From: Anaerolineae bacterium
GTDB lineage: Bacteria > Chloroflexota > Anaerolineae > Aggregatilineales > J027
Direction of reading: 5' to 3'
NCBI GenBank assembly: GCA_021463865.1
Contig: JAJTXY010000008.1
Location: 62,001 to 126,000, forward strand
DNA: 64,000 bases
How positions within the stretch are numbered: the stretch's first letter is position 1; every line of letters begins with the position of its first letter. A program made the position numbers and the translations under genes. Below, piece by piece: positions 18,051 through 27,291 of the stretch. Below the pieces are notes generated by a model. That model had not been told where the DNA came from. It worked only from the letters and a program-made list of their open reading frames with translations, and did no database searches.

Positions 18051-19628
18051 ATGCGCCGCGATTTCGTGTGGATGTTTGGGTTGGCTGTGCTAGTCGGCTG
18101 TGTATTGATTGTCCTCTTGGATGAACCCGGCTACACCGACGCCTATTATTATTTCAATGCGGGTCAACGCTTGGCCCAAGGCGACGGCCTAACTGACCCC
18201 TATGTGTGGGTTTATCTCAACCCACCTGACCAAATTCCTGCCCCCAGTCACACCTATTGGATGCCATTGGCCTCGATTCTCAGCGCAGGCAGCATGGCGA
18301 TTTTTGGGGCGAATTTTAACGCTGCCCAAATCCCATCGGTTTTAGCATTGGCAGGGTTGGTCGTGTTGGGTGGTTGGCTCGGCTATACACTAGGCGGTAC
18401 ACGTCGCTATGGCTGGATGACGGCCTTAATCGTCCTCTTTGGCGGATTTTTCTTCCCCTTTTGGGTTAACACCGATACGTTTGCGCTCTATGGTTTGGTC
18501 GGGGCCGGGGCGCTGATCGCAATGGGGCTTGGCTATCAAAAACACGATTGGCGTTGGTTTGCGCTGAGTGGGGCACTCAGCGGCCTTGCTCATCTCACCC
18601 GCGCCGATGGCCTATTGCTATTATTGGTCGCCCTCTTATTGACCCTATGGCCTCGACCCAATTGGAAAGCCGCCGCCACCACCCTTGTCGCCTATTTAAT
18701 AGTCATGCTGGCGTGGTTTATCCGCAATCTCGATGTTATCAACTCGCCCATTCCGAGCGGCGGGATCAAGACAGCCTTCCTGCGGAGCTACAACGAATTG
18801 TTCGCCTATCCGGTGGATTGGTCATTCTCGAATTTTCTAGATTGGGGCATGGCAAATATTCTGGAATCGCGCTGGAATGCCCTGCTGAATAATTTTGGGA
18901 CGTGGCTGGCGGTTGAAACATGGATTCTCATTGGCCCATTTGCACTGGCGGCCCTGTGGAAACGCCGCAAAAATCCACTGCTGACCGGATTCTGGATTTA
19001 TGCGTTGAGCCTGCATCTCGCCATGACCTTTGTCTTTGCTTTCCCCGGCTATCGCGGTGGATTGTTCCATTCCTCATCGGCCCTTGTACCGTTCTGGGCC
19101 ATCTTGGGGATCATCGGTCTGGACGATGCGATTAACTGGGCGGCCCAACGGCGCAAATGGAAACCCGCCGAAGCACGCATGGTCTTTGGTACATCGGCCT
19201 TAGTCTTGGTGATCCTACTCAGTGGCTTTGCATGGTTGGCCCAAGCCCGCAATCGTGGATTAGCCCCGGACTATGATGAAATCAACACCTATTTGCCGTC
19301 TGATGCCGTTATGATGGCGAATGACCCGCCCGCATGGTATTTTCATACTGGGTTGATGAGCGTCAATTTGCCCGACGCGCCGCTTGACCGCCTGCCAGAA
19401 ATCGCCAGCCGTTATTGTGTCACCCATCTGGTGATTGACAAAAATGTCACCGATGCGTTTGTCCCGCTCATTGATAAAGGCGCACCTCCCCCGCCATTTT
19501 TAGAGCCAATTGCCCATTTAGATAACAATACAGAAGGAACCGGAGACGATGTCCGTATCTATCGCTTCATTGAAGAAGCCATTCCCTATGCCAGCCGCTG
19601 CCACTCGAATGGGAATCCGCCCAATTGA
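18051..19628 (+). CDS. GT-C-fold membrane glycosyltransferase-like protein
   Basis: A 525-residue protein with about 11 membrane helices and the plan of the PMT/ArnT (GT39-like) family, which transfers sugars from lipid-linked donors outside the membrane. After the first helix comes an acidic YTDAYYYFNAGQRLAQGDGL, comparable to the catalytic loop of the family, then HLTRADGLLLLL in a typical internal loop. The soluble C-terminal part (about 400-525) includes YLPSDAVMMANDPPAWYF. It overlaps the next gene by 80 nt if that starts at 19549. The substrate is unknown. Confidence 0.8.
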   Translation: MRRDFVWMFGLAVLVGCVLIVLLDEPGYTDAYYYFNAGQRLAQGDGLTDPYVWVYLNPPDQIPAPSHTYWMPLASILSAGSMAIFGANFNAAQIPSVLALAGLVVLGGWLGYTLGGTRRYGWMTALIVLFGGFFFPFWVNTDTFALYGLVGAGALIAMGLGYQKHDWRWFALSGALSGLAHLTRADGLLLLLVALLLTLWPRPNWKAAATTLVAYLIVMLAWFIRNLDVINSPIPSGGIKTAFLRSYNELFAYPVDWSFSNFLDWGMANILESRWNALLNNFGTWLAVETWILIGPFALAALWKRRKNPLLTGFWIYALSLHLAMTFVFAFPGYRGGLFHSSSALVPFWAILGIIGLDDAINWAAQRRKWKPAEARMVFGTSALVLVILLSGFAWLAQARNRGLAPDYDEINTYLPSDAVMMANDPPAWYFHTGLMSVNLPDAPLDRLPEIASRYCVTHLVIDKNVTDAFVPLIDKGAPPPPFLEPIAHLDNNTEGTGDDVRIYRFIEEAIPYASRCHSNGNPPN

Positions 19629-21147
19629 CCTTTTGCTGCTGCTGGTCTCGGCCCTCAGCGTTATCGGCTATACCATTTTTGCGGCGGTCTATGATCGGGC
19701 AGGATTTCCACTGGACGATTCTTGGATTCATCAGGTCTATGCCCGCAACCTAGCACGACATGGCGAATGGGCCTATATCCCCGGTCAACCTTCGGCAGCT
19801 TCGAGTGGGCCACTGTACACTGCCGCGCTTGCCATTGGGCAGTTGTTGGGTCTCTCGCCTGTGTTGTGGGCACATCTATTAGGGATAATCGCGCTGGCAG
19901 TAGCGGGGTCGGTCAGTATGCGTCTGGCCGAACAACTCTTTCCGAATCTTAAATGGGTTGGGTCGGGCACAGGATTGTTGATTATTCTATCGTGGCATTT
20001 GATTTGGGCGGCTGCGTCGGGCATGGAGACCATGTGGTTTATCACCTTCAGCCTCATTTTAATCTGGCGCTTTTGGCAAGAACCCAGTCTGCCCAAAACC
20101 ACCCGTCAAGAGGTGTTAAAAAATGGCATGGTGGTCGGATTTATCAGCGGTCTCTGTTATCTCAATCGGCCTGAAGGATTGTTATTATTAGGTCTCGGGG
20201 GGCTAATTGTTTGGGCCTGCCGTATCTACCCCGATTTCAAAACGTTTGTGACATGGGGTGTCGGCGTAGCAATCGGGGCGGCGATTCTCATGATTCCCTA
20301 TATCGCCATCAACCTATCCCTGATTGGCGAACCCCTTCCTTCGACTGTTCGCGCCAAAATTGCTTATAACGCAGGCTTCCGCGAGGAATTTATTGGCACG
20401 CGCATTTGGAAGATGGGCATTACGATGTTAGCCGGAGCGCAGTTGATGTGGGTACCCGCTGTCATTGTAGGAGTAGCCGCCACCGCCCGTCAAAAAATCG
20501 CTTTAAAATGGTTGTATCTTCTGCCCATTCTGTGGGGTCTGGCTCATTTCACCGTCTATCTGATTGTCATGCCCGTTTATTTTCATCATGGGCGTTATGT
20601 CATGCCTGTTTTGCCGACCCTACTGCTCTATGGCATGGGGGGCACATGGATCATTGTGGAATGGGGCAAAAATACCGCTCCCAAGCGTGTTCTGACGCGC
20701 ACCCTTGCTCTAAGTGCGATTCTGGCTGTCCCCGGTTTTTGGTGGATTGGTGGCAAGGTCTATGGTGAAGATGTCAAACTTATCAACACCGAGATGGTCA
20801 AGGCATCTAAATGGGTCGAGCTTCATGTCAACAAAGAGGATGTTTTTGCGGTGCATGACATTGGGGCATTGGGCTATTTTGCGCCACGTGAGCATGTGTT
20901 CGATATTGCAGGTCTGGTGAGTCCAGAGGTCGTGCCAATCATCACTGACCGCGAAAAAACGATGGAATTGATGTGTAAGAAGGGGGCGAAGTGGATGATG
21001 GTTTTGACGACCCAAAATCCGGCGGATGACGACGACCCCAGAGCCGAATTGGTCTACATTACCAACTCACCCTATCTCAAAGAAATAGCAGGCGACAACA
21101 TGAAAGTCTATCGCCTGCATTTTGAAAATGGCTGTGGGGAGGATTAA
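19549..21147 (+). CDS. GT-C-fold membrane glycosyltransferase-like protein
   Basis: A 532-residue multi-helix protein related to the one before it. The first external loop carries FPLDDSWIHQVYARNLARHG, a clear GT39/ArnT-type acidic motif, and CYLNRPEGLLLLGLGG matches the internal loop seen in its neighbour. The C-terminus (about 410-532) is soluble (VHDIGALGYFAPREHVFDIA). ATG 19549 has GGAG 4-5 nt upstream but means an 80-nt overlap; ATG 19588 or 19609 are alternatives. Its TAA shares bases with the stop of the convergent lipoprotein gene. Confidence 0.82.
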   Translation: MSVSIASLKKPFPMPAAATRMGIRPIDLLLLLVSALSVIGYTIFAAVYDRAGFPLDDSWIHQVYARNLARHGEWAYIPGQPSAASSGPLYTAALAIGQLLGLSPVLWAHLLGIIALAVAGSVSMRLAEQLFPNLKWVGSGTGLLIILSWHLIWAAASGMETMWFITFSLILIWRFWQEPSLPKTTRQEVLKNGMVVGFISGLCYLNRPEGLLLLGLGGLIVWACRIYPDFKTFVTWGVGVAIGAAILMIPYIAINLSLIGEPLPSTVRAKIAYNAGFREEFIGTRIWKMGITMLAGAQLMWVPAVIVGVAATARQKIALKWLYLLPILWGLAHFTVYLIVMPVYFHHGRYVMPVLPTLLLYGMGGTWIIVEWGKNTAPKRVLTRTLALSAILAVPGFWWIGGKVYGEDVKLINTEMVKASKWVELHVNKEDVFAVHDIGALGYFAPREHVFDIAGLVSPEVVPIITDREKTMELMCKKGAKWMMVLTTQNPADDDDPRAELVYITNSPYLKEIAGDNMKVYRLHFENGCGED

Positions 21148-21968
21148 CCCTCACTTGGCGCGGGTGGGGCATCACGGGAAATGCCGGGGACTTGCAAACT
21201 CACCAAATACGATTTGCTGCCCTCACGCACCTGCACTATCCCCAGTTCGCGGGTGATATTTGTCCAGACAAATTCGGCCCAAGGGCTTTCGATCCAGCGC
21301 GGTGTGCCACTGCTGGCAAGTTCCTCTAGGGAAAAGGGGGCTGTGCGGGGCCATGGAATAATTTTGGCACTGGAGTCTGCTTCAACCTCATAGGCCTTCA
21401 TCCACCCCCCGGTAGGGATGACCAGTGCACGGGATTCGGCCAAATCGGCACAGGTCTGACGCAGGGTCGCAAATCCATTGGCGGGCCATGGCGAATAACG
21501 TTCGACAGTGCGGTTAGAATCATATAGATTGAGGGTCAGGCTTTCCAATACAGGGCTATCGGTGCTTGGTGGCACAATATCATTTTGCCAATCGTAGAAG
21601 CCTGTACGAATAATCGTCTCAATCAAACTACGGATTTGGTCATCGGTGAGGCGGGCCTCTAAAATTTCATTCCGCCCGGACAGTATATTGACCCACACCA
21701 GCCGTCCATCGCCCCATAAGGTGCATAAAGGAACATCGTTATCAAAATAGGCTTGGGGTTCATAATTCGCCTGATCGTCCATCCGCAAAATGATTGTCTC
21801 TGGCGAACGATCCCATTCAAACAATCCTAAATTATCTGTATTAGACGAATTTCCATCATTTTTATTCCCATTGTCATCCCCGTTACAGGCTACCAGCAAT
21901 AACAGGCAAATGAACAATAAACTGACAAAACGCCGATTCATTGGGTTAGGGAGTAAACCCTTTAACAT
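21144..21968 (-). CDS. Putative lipoprotein of unknown function
   Basis: A 274-residue protein with a lipoprotein signal, RRFVSLLFICLLLLVAC, followed by a Gly/Asp/Asn-rich linker. The start is ATG 21968 because AAGGAG lies exactly 8 nt upstream; the next in-frame ATG (21941) has none. The mature part has MDDQANYEPQAYFDNDVPLC, DDQIRSLIETIIRTGFYDW and NLYDSNRTVERY, and matches no family I can name. It is convergent with the second glycosyltransferase, sharing a 4-base TTAA at the stops. Confidence 0.75.
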   Translation of the reverse strand: MLKGLLPNPMNRRFVSLLFICLLLLVACNGDDNGNKNDGNSSNTDNLGLFEWDRSPETIILRMDDQANYEPQAYFDNDVPLCTLWGDGRLVWVNILSGRNEILEARLTDDQIRSLIETIIRTGFYDWQNDIVPPSTDSPVLESLTLNLYDSNRTVERYSPWPANGFATLRQTCADLAESRALVIPTGGWMKAYEVEADSSAKIIPWPRTAPFSLEELASSGTPRWIESPWAEFVWTNITRELGIVQVREGSKSYLVSLQVPGISRDAPPAPSEG

Positions 21969-22112
21969 GCGCTGCGCTCCTTGAACTACCGCGTACAAGC
22001 TAGTACGTACAGAGCATTGTAGCGCCGCCGCCGTTACATGCCAAATGCAAACGGGCAGCAGAGTATCCTTCCGCCGCCCGTCCGGTGTACAAAATTTGTC
22101 AGAATCTAGTGA

Positions 22113-24320
22113 CTATTCTGGCACAATCTCATAGGCTTGGTCGTCCAGAACGAAGATGATATGGTCGCCAACCGCATAAAACTCGGCCACTCGTTCATCG
22201 GCATCGAGTAGTTCAAAGTAGGCATCGCTTAGGAACACAATCTGTTCCGGTTCCATCGTGTCAGCATCATAAGTGGTATCAATCCACACCCCATCGCGCC
22301 AGACAAAGGTGCGGTCTCCCACAATTTGGATCGGCTGTTGCGGCGCATAGTAGCCTTCAGTCTGTCCAACTTCGCCGCCACCGAAATCTCCCGGTGTTCC
22401 AGCAGCAGTCATAGTGGGTAAGGGCATTGCAGCAGGCGCATTCGCCATTTCATTGGCATCATCCGCCGCTTGGACCCCCGTTGAACCAGTAAATGTCCCC
22501 GCAGACTGACCCGCTTGCGATTGAGCCTCGCGCAGTACATCGTCGCGCCCTGTCTGGGTGAAAATGTCGTCCTCGGTGATTAGGAAGGAGGTGTAGGGCG
22601 TGATAATCCCATAACGGATACTGAGGCGTACAATGCTGTCTACCAATTCAGAATTTTCACCATTGAGCCGAATTTGATTGAGTAAATCCCCAATCCGGCG
22701 GGTCGCCCACAAGCGCGGAATCAATTCCTCGCCGCCTGCATTGGCCCGGAAGTCAAGTTCGCCATAGGTAAAGGTCTGGGTCTCATTTTCGACCTTGCCA
22801 CTTAACTTCAAACTGGCATTATCGGCGTCGCCACGATAGCGTCCGGCGATAATCAACTGCGACCCCACAAACAAATCCGGCAGGTTATTGATGGCGGGAT
22901 ACACGTCATAGACATTCACCCCCTCAATTTCCAACACCAAATCGGTCAGCACGGGTGAGTTGATCTTGTTATACAGATTGCTGACTTCTTCATCTACCCG
23001 TTCTGTTGGGCGCACATAGGCCGACGTCCCGCCATAGTTCTGGCTGAGTTGGTCGAGCAGCACGGTGTCCACATCATCACCTACACCAAAGGTGAAGAAA
23101 CGCACATTTTCGGGGGCATTGGCTTTCACATTCGCCAAAATATTTGCCCCAACCGTCTCGCCTTCAGTGGGTAGACCATCGGTCAAAAATAGGATGACGG
23201 TCTGGCGTTCGCGTCCATTCATATCCAATGCCGCCTTCAAAGCGCCATCAATATTCGTGCCGCCAATCGCCTCTAGGCCACTGATCCAATCTTTGGCATC
23301 CTCCACCGCGTCTAGGCCTTGCATATCGTTGGCATAAACATTAACCCCGGTACTAAACACCACCAGATTAAAGCGGTCTTCGCTGTTGAGGTTATCCAAC
23401 ACATATTTGGTCGCGGCACGGGCCTGATCCCATTTTTCGCCAAACATGGAACCGGATTGATCTAGCACAACAATCACATCTTTGGGGATAACACGGCTCT
23501 CATCCACTTCGACGGGTGGCGAGACCAGCACGACAAAAAAGCCATCTTCACCCGCGCTTTCCCGATAGGTCAGTAGATTGAGGTTGATGTCCTCGCTCGA
23601 TACCCCATAGTACAAACTAAAATCGGTGGGTTCCTGTGTATTGGTCGTCTCAAAACCCGCCACAAATGAGGTATCACTCTTGCGGTCAATTGCAATGGGG
23701 TGAGTTGGCGAATAGACATTGCTGATGGGGTCGTTCGATTCCACGCTTACCCGAATGCTCAACTCACCGACTGGCAGGGGTGAGACATGACGGGTACGAA
23801 GCGGGTAAACATAGTGGACAAGGCCGCTTTCAACGGGCAGCAGTTGGGTATATTCGATTTGCAATGTACGCTGACCACCTGCTGGAATGGGGAACACATT
23901 CGCTTGGATGGCATCTGTTCCAACATACTCTAACAATGCGGGATCACGCATTTGGCGTACAATCTGGTCATAAATGGCGCGGGCCTCATCTTTTTCCAAA
24001 ATTTGGGCTTGGATGGGCACGCCATCAATAATCATCTTCAGGTCGGAAATGGTGACGCCGCGTGGCAGGGGGAAAACGTAAGTACCTTCGGCCTGCACCG
24101 TGCCTTCGTTGACAAAAACTTGATCAATGGTCGTGCGGGCGATTTGATCGGTAATTTCAACCGAAACCCGGTGCGATTTAATGAATACGGGGGAGGTAGA
24201 TTGTTGAGCAGTTCCAGTGGTGGGTGTGGTGTCTTGTTGGGCCATCACCGGAAGTACACTCGCAATTACCATGACCAGCCCCAAAGTCAGGGCTATAATC
24301 AGGGATGCTTTGGCTCTCAT
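22113..24320 (-). CDS. Secreted VIT and von Willebrand factor A domain protein
   Basis: A 735-residue exported protein of the inter-alpha-trypsin-inhibitor heavy-chain/MSCRAMM-like type. A signal peptide ends near VMAQ. The VIT domain spans about 40-170 (TIDQVFVNEGTVQAEGTYVF, PLPRGVTISDLKM). The vWA domain begins about 280 with an intact metal site (DVIVVLDQSGSMFGEKW, GGTNIDGAL, LTDGLPTEGE). A Gly/Ala/Pro-rich linker and a C-terminal module (FVWRDGVWIDTTYD) follow. It is probably a surface adhesion or scaffold protein. ATG 24320 has AAGGAG 13 nt upstream, somewhat far; TTG 24329 is an alternative. Confidence 0.9.
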   Translation of the reverse strand: MRAKASLIIALTLGLVMVIASVLPVMAQQDTTPTTGTAQQSTSPVFIKSHRVSVEITDQIARTTIDQVFVNEGTVQAEGTYVFPLPRGVTISDLKMIIDGVPIQAQILEKDEARAIYDQIVRQMRDPALLEYVGTDAIQANVFPIPAGGQRTLQIEYTQLLPVESGLVHYVYPLRTRHVSPLPVGELSIRVSVESNDPISNVYSPTHPIAIDRKSDTSFVAGFETTNTQEPTDFSLYYGVSSEDINLNLLTYRESAGEDGFFVVLVSPPVEVDESRVIPKDVIVVLDQSGSMFGEKWDQARAATKYVLDNLNSEDRFNLVVFSTGVNVYANDMQGLDAVEDAKDWISGLEAIGGTNIDGALKAALDMNGRERQTVILFLTDGLPTEGETVGANILANVKANAPENVRFFTFGVGDDVDTVLLDQLSQNYGGTSAYVRPTERVDEEVSNLYNKINSPVLTDLVLEIEGVNVYDVYPAINNLPDLFVGSQLIIAGRYRGDADNASLKLSGKVENETQTFTYGELDFRANAGGEELIPRLWATRRIGDLLNQIRLNGENSELVDSIVRLSIRYGIITPYTSFLITEDDIFTQTGRDDVLREAQSQAGQSAGTFTGSTGVQAADDANEMANAPAAMPLPTMTAAGTPGDFGGGEVGQTEGYYAPQQPIQIVGDRTFVWRDGVWIDTTYDADTMEPEQIVFLSDAYFELLDADERVAEFYAVGDHIIFVLDDQAYEIVPE

Positions 24321-24420
24321 GGGTGGCAATATTCTCCTTAAAAGACTAATGGTCTTTTGTGGGCAGGACGTTAACCAGAGCAAAAAAGTTCCCATTTATC
24401 TTTGAAACGAGTTATTTCGT

Positions 24421-25599
24421 ATGGAAAAAGTACGAACTGATATTCAGTATTTGGCAGAGACCATCGGCGTCCGTCCACCCCTGTCCCAAGAGGAATATGA
24501 GGCAGGGCAGTATGTCCTCTCCCGTTTGCGCGAAATCGGCCTGACCGACCTGCAAGAACAGCCTTTCTACAGCATTCGGCGCGTGGGGGAACGGCTTGGT
24601 TTTATCACCCTTGTTGCCAACTTCGGGGTGTTGATTGGCACATTGGGCAGCGGCAAATCACGTCTCCTACGGTTATTGGGCGTGACGCTGACATTGTTAG
24701 CTCATCACAATTTCCGCCGCGCCTTGACGGGGCGTGCAGCGCTTGGGGAGTGGTTTTGGCCGCAGCGTCGTTCCCAAAACATCATCGCCCGTCTACCTGC
24801 CCAATCCAGTGAACCCAAAGCACGGGTGGTGCTGCTGGCTCATCTGGATACCGACGTCGCTCGTTATTCGGCCCAACCCCAAATGCGTCCCTACAGCCCC
24901 TATCTATTCAGCAGTTTGCCCGTGTTGGCGTTTGCGGGGGCATTATTCACCGCGCTAAATGCCCCGGTCTGGATGCGACGTTTGATCGGGGCGTTGATGA
25001 TCGGGCAGGCGGGGTTGGTCATCACAGATGAAATTGGCCCCAACAGCCCCGGCGCAAATGATAATGCTTCGGGAGTTGCTTTGTTGTTGACCCTTGCCGA
25101 AGCATTGGCTCGTCACCCCCTAAAAAATACCGAAGTGGTCTTGGCTTTTACGGGCTGCGAAACGGCTGGCTGTAGTGGGGCGGCTGAATTGGCTGCCAAA
25201 TATGGTAAAGAATGGCAGTCAGCGTGGTGGTTGGCAATTGACAGCATTGGCGCGGGCGAATTGTGTTGGGTAACGGAACACGGCTGGGGGGCAGATTTTG
25301 GCTCACGCTATCATTCCAATCCCGACTTGATGTGCATTTTACAGCGGGTTGCTGCTGCTAATCCGGCCCTCGGCATTATGGGTCGCCCATTGATGACCGT
25401 CAATGCAGTGGGGCCACTGGTTGGTGCTGGTTGCAAGGCCGCCGCAATTATGGGGTATGAACGTGCTGGAAATACCCCAGTCGAATGGCGACAAGCCGAG
25501 GATACCGCCGATATTTTGAATACGGATACTCAACAACGAGCCTATGATTTTATACAGGCTGTCTTATGCAAAATAGATGAGGACACACCTAAAAAATGA
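24421..25599 (+). CDS. M28-family-like membrane peptidase, active site altered
   Basis: A 392-residue protein. The Zn-peptidase M28 fold is recognisable: LLAHLDTDV (H and D, about 141-143), GANDNASGVA (bridging D, about 213) and FTGCETAGCSGA (about 243). Two hydrophobic segments are inserted, at about 58-95 and 163-198; the second lies between the first and second metal-ligand motifs. The usual EE pair reads ET, and the final HxxxDT motif reads WRQAEDTAD with no His, so activity is doubtful. No Shine-Dalgarno precedes ATG 24421. Its TGA overlaps the ATG of the ABC ATPase by four bases, implying a joint function with the exporter. Confidence 0.8.
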   Translation: MEKVRTDIQYLAETIGVRPPLSQEEYEAGQYVLSRLREIGLTDLQEQPFYSIRRVGERLGFITLVANFGVLIGTLGSGKSRLLRLLGVTLTLLAHHNFRRALTGRAALGEWFWPQRRSQNIIARLPAQSSEPKARVVLLAHLDTDVARYSAQPQMRPYSPYLFSSLPVLAFAGALFTALNAPVWMRRLIGALMIGQAGLVITDEIGPNSPGANDNASGVALLLTLAEALARHPLKNTEVVLAFTGCETAGCSGAAELAAKYGKEWQSAWWLAIDSIGAGELCWVTEHGWGADFGSRYHSNPDLMCILQRVAAANPALGIMGRPLMTVNAVGPLVGAGCKAAAIMGYERAGNTPVEWRQAEDTADILNTDTQQRAYDFIQAVLCKIDEDTPKK

Positions 25600-26531
25600 T
25601 TGAAGTCCAAAATCTGGTAAAAAAATATGGGGAGTTTACTGCCCTGCATGGCATCTCCTTTAAAGCCAAAGAAGGCGAAATTCTCGGCTTTTTGGGGCCA
25701 AATGGCGCGGGCAAAACCACTACCATGCGGATTTTAACGGGGTTCATGCCGCCAACCTCCGGGGTTGCCAAAGTCGCGGGCCACGATATTTTTGACGAAT
25801 CGCTGGCGGCCCGTGAAAAAATCGGCTACTTGCCGGAAACCGTGCCGCTGTATCCCGACATGACGGTGCAGGGCTATCTGGAATTTATGGCGGAATTGCG
25901 CCATGTACCAGAGCGCAAAAAACGCACCCAAGAAGTGCTGCAACTGGTTGGCATGGAACACCGCGCCAAAAGTCTGATTCGCAGCATTTCTAAAGGGATG
26001 CGCCAGCGGGTTGGCCTAGCCCAATCGCTGATTCACAATCCCCCTGTATTGATTTTGGACGAACCGACCATCGGCCTCGACCCAGCCCAAGTTGCCGATT
26101 TACGGGGTTTTATCCGCGACCTCCGCACCCAGCATACTGTCATGTTCAGCACCCATATCCTGTCGGAAGCCGAGCAGATTTGTGATCGGGTGGTCATTAT
26201 CAATCGCGGCCAAATTGTGGCTCAGGGAGCGCCGCGTGAACTCCGCTCCAAATTGAATCTAGGCAGTCGGATTTATGTCGAAGCACGCGGACGAGCCGAC
26301 CAAAAATCCCTCGCCAACACCTTATCTAAGATACAGGGCGTCAAATTTGCCGAACCCTATCAAAACGGCGTAGTGGTCAACGTTAAAGATAACAAGGATG
26401 TCCGTCCGGCATTGGCGGCGGCGGTCTTGGAAAACGGCCTTGAACTGCTGGAACTGCGCCCCGTCGCCATTACCCTAGAAGAAATTTTCCTCGAAGTCAC
26501 AACCGCGCTAGGAGCAGAGGAAGATGCGTAA
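25596..26531 (+). CDS. ABC transporter ATP-binding protein (GldA-like)
   Basis: A 311-residue ABC-2-type ATPase. Walker A is GPNGAGKTTT (about 34), the signature is SKGMRQRVGLAQ (about 130), Walker B is VLILDEPTIGLDP, with the switch His in FSTHILSEAEQ. A C-terminal regulatory extension of about 90 residues follows. It matches the ATPases paired with GldF/GldG-type auxiliary proteins. It starts in ATGA overlap with the M28-like gene and overlaps the permease by 8 nt. The cargo is not known. Confidence 0.93.
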   Translation: MIEVQNLVKKYGEFTALHGISFKAKEGEILGFLGPNGAGKTTTMRILTGFMPPTSGVAKVAGHDIFDESLAAREKIGYLPETVPLYPDMTVQGYLEFMAELRHVPERKKRTQEVLQLVGMEHRAKSLIRSISKGMRQRVGLAQSLIHNPPVLILDEPTIGLDPAQVADLRGFIRDLRTQHTVMFSTHILSEAEQICDRVVIINRGQIVAQGAPRELRSKLNLGSRIYVEARGRADQKSLANTLSKIQGVKFAEPYQNGVVVNVKDNKDVRPALAAAVLENGLELLELRPVAITLEEIFLEVTTALGAEEDA

Positions 26532-27291
26532 TATTTGGACTGTTTTTAAGCGGGAACTCCGCCAATATTTTGTTTCACCCATCGCCTATCTGGTGATGTT
26601 TGCCGTGCTGATGCTGATTGGTCTCAATTTCAACACCGACCTGCAAGACCGTGCCAATTTTGAACCTGCTGACGGCACAGTCGTACTCAGTACCTTCGCC
26701 TTTTTGATGGTCTTCTTTGCGCCCCTGCTGACCATGCGCCTCTTTGCCGAAGAAACCCGCGAAGGCACGCTCGAATTGATGCTCACCATGCCCATCCGCG
26801 ATCACGAGTTGGTGATTGGTAAATTTTTGGGGGCGTGGGCTTTCTACAGTATCATGCTGGTGGTCACGTTGGTCTATCAGGGGATATTGCTATCCCTGAC
26901 CAATTTCGACCCCAGTCCCGCCCCGCTGCAATCCGAACTCGATCTTGGCCCAATCATCGGGGGCTATATTGGCATCTGGCTGTTCAGCGGCGCGACCATC
27001 GCCATCGGCATGTTTTTCTCGGCTATGACCGAAAATCAGATCATTGCCGGATTTCTGAGCATGGCGGTGCTATTTATTCTGTGGGTCGGAGATTTAGCCG
27101 GATTGCTGCCAGCCTCCATCGTCAGCACCCGCGTCGCTGAGGCCCTGCGTGTCATCAGCCTTCAATCGCACTATTCGACCTCGTTTCTGGAAGGGGTCAT
27201 CCGGCCTGAAGATGTCTATTTTTATGCAGGGGTGATGTTTATTATGCTGTTTGTGACCACCCGTCTGGTTGAATCGCGGAGGTGGCGGTAA
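26524..27291 (+). CDS. ABC-2-type permease (GldF-like)
   Basis: A 255-residue permease with six membrane helices. The N-terminus WTVFKRELRQYFVSPIAYLV and the motif RLFAEETREGTLELMLTMP are typical of ABC-2/GldF permeases. It pairs with the ATPase just upstream (8-nt overlap) and shares one base with the start of the GldG-like gene (TAATG). It forms the channel of the complex. Confidence 0.92.
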   Translation: MRNIWTVFKRELRQYFVSPIAYLVMFAVLMLIGLNFNTDLQDRANFEPADGTVVLSTFAFLMVFFAPLLTMRLFAEETREGTLELMLTMPIRDHELVIGKFLGAWAFYSIMLVVTLVYQGILLSLTNFDPSPAPLQSELDLGPIIGGYIGIWLFSGATIAIGMFFSAMTENQIIAGFLSMAVLFILWVGDLAGLLPASIVSTRVAEALRVISLQSHYSTSFLEGVIRPEDVYFYAGVMFIMLFVTTRLVESRRWR

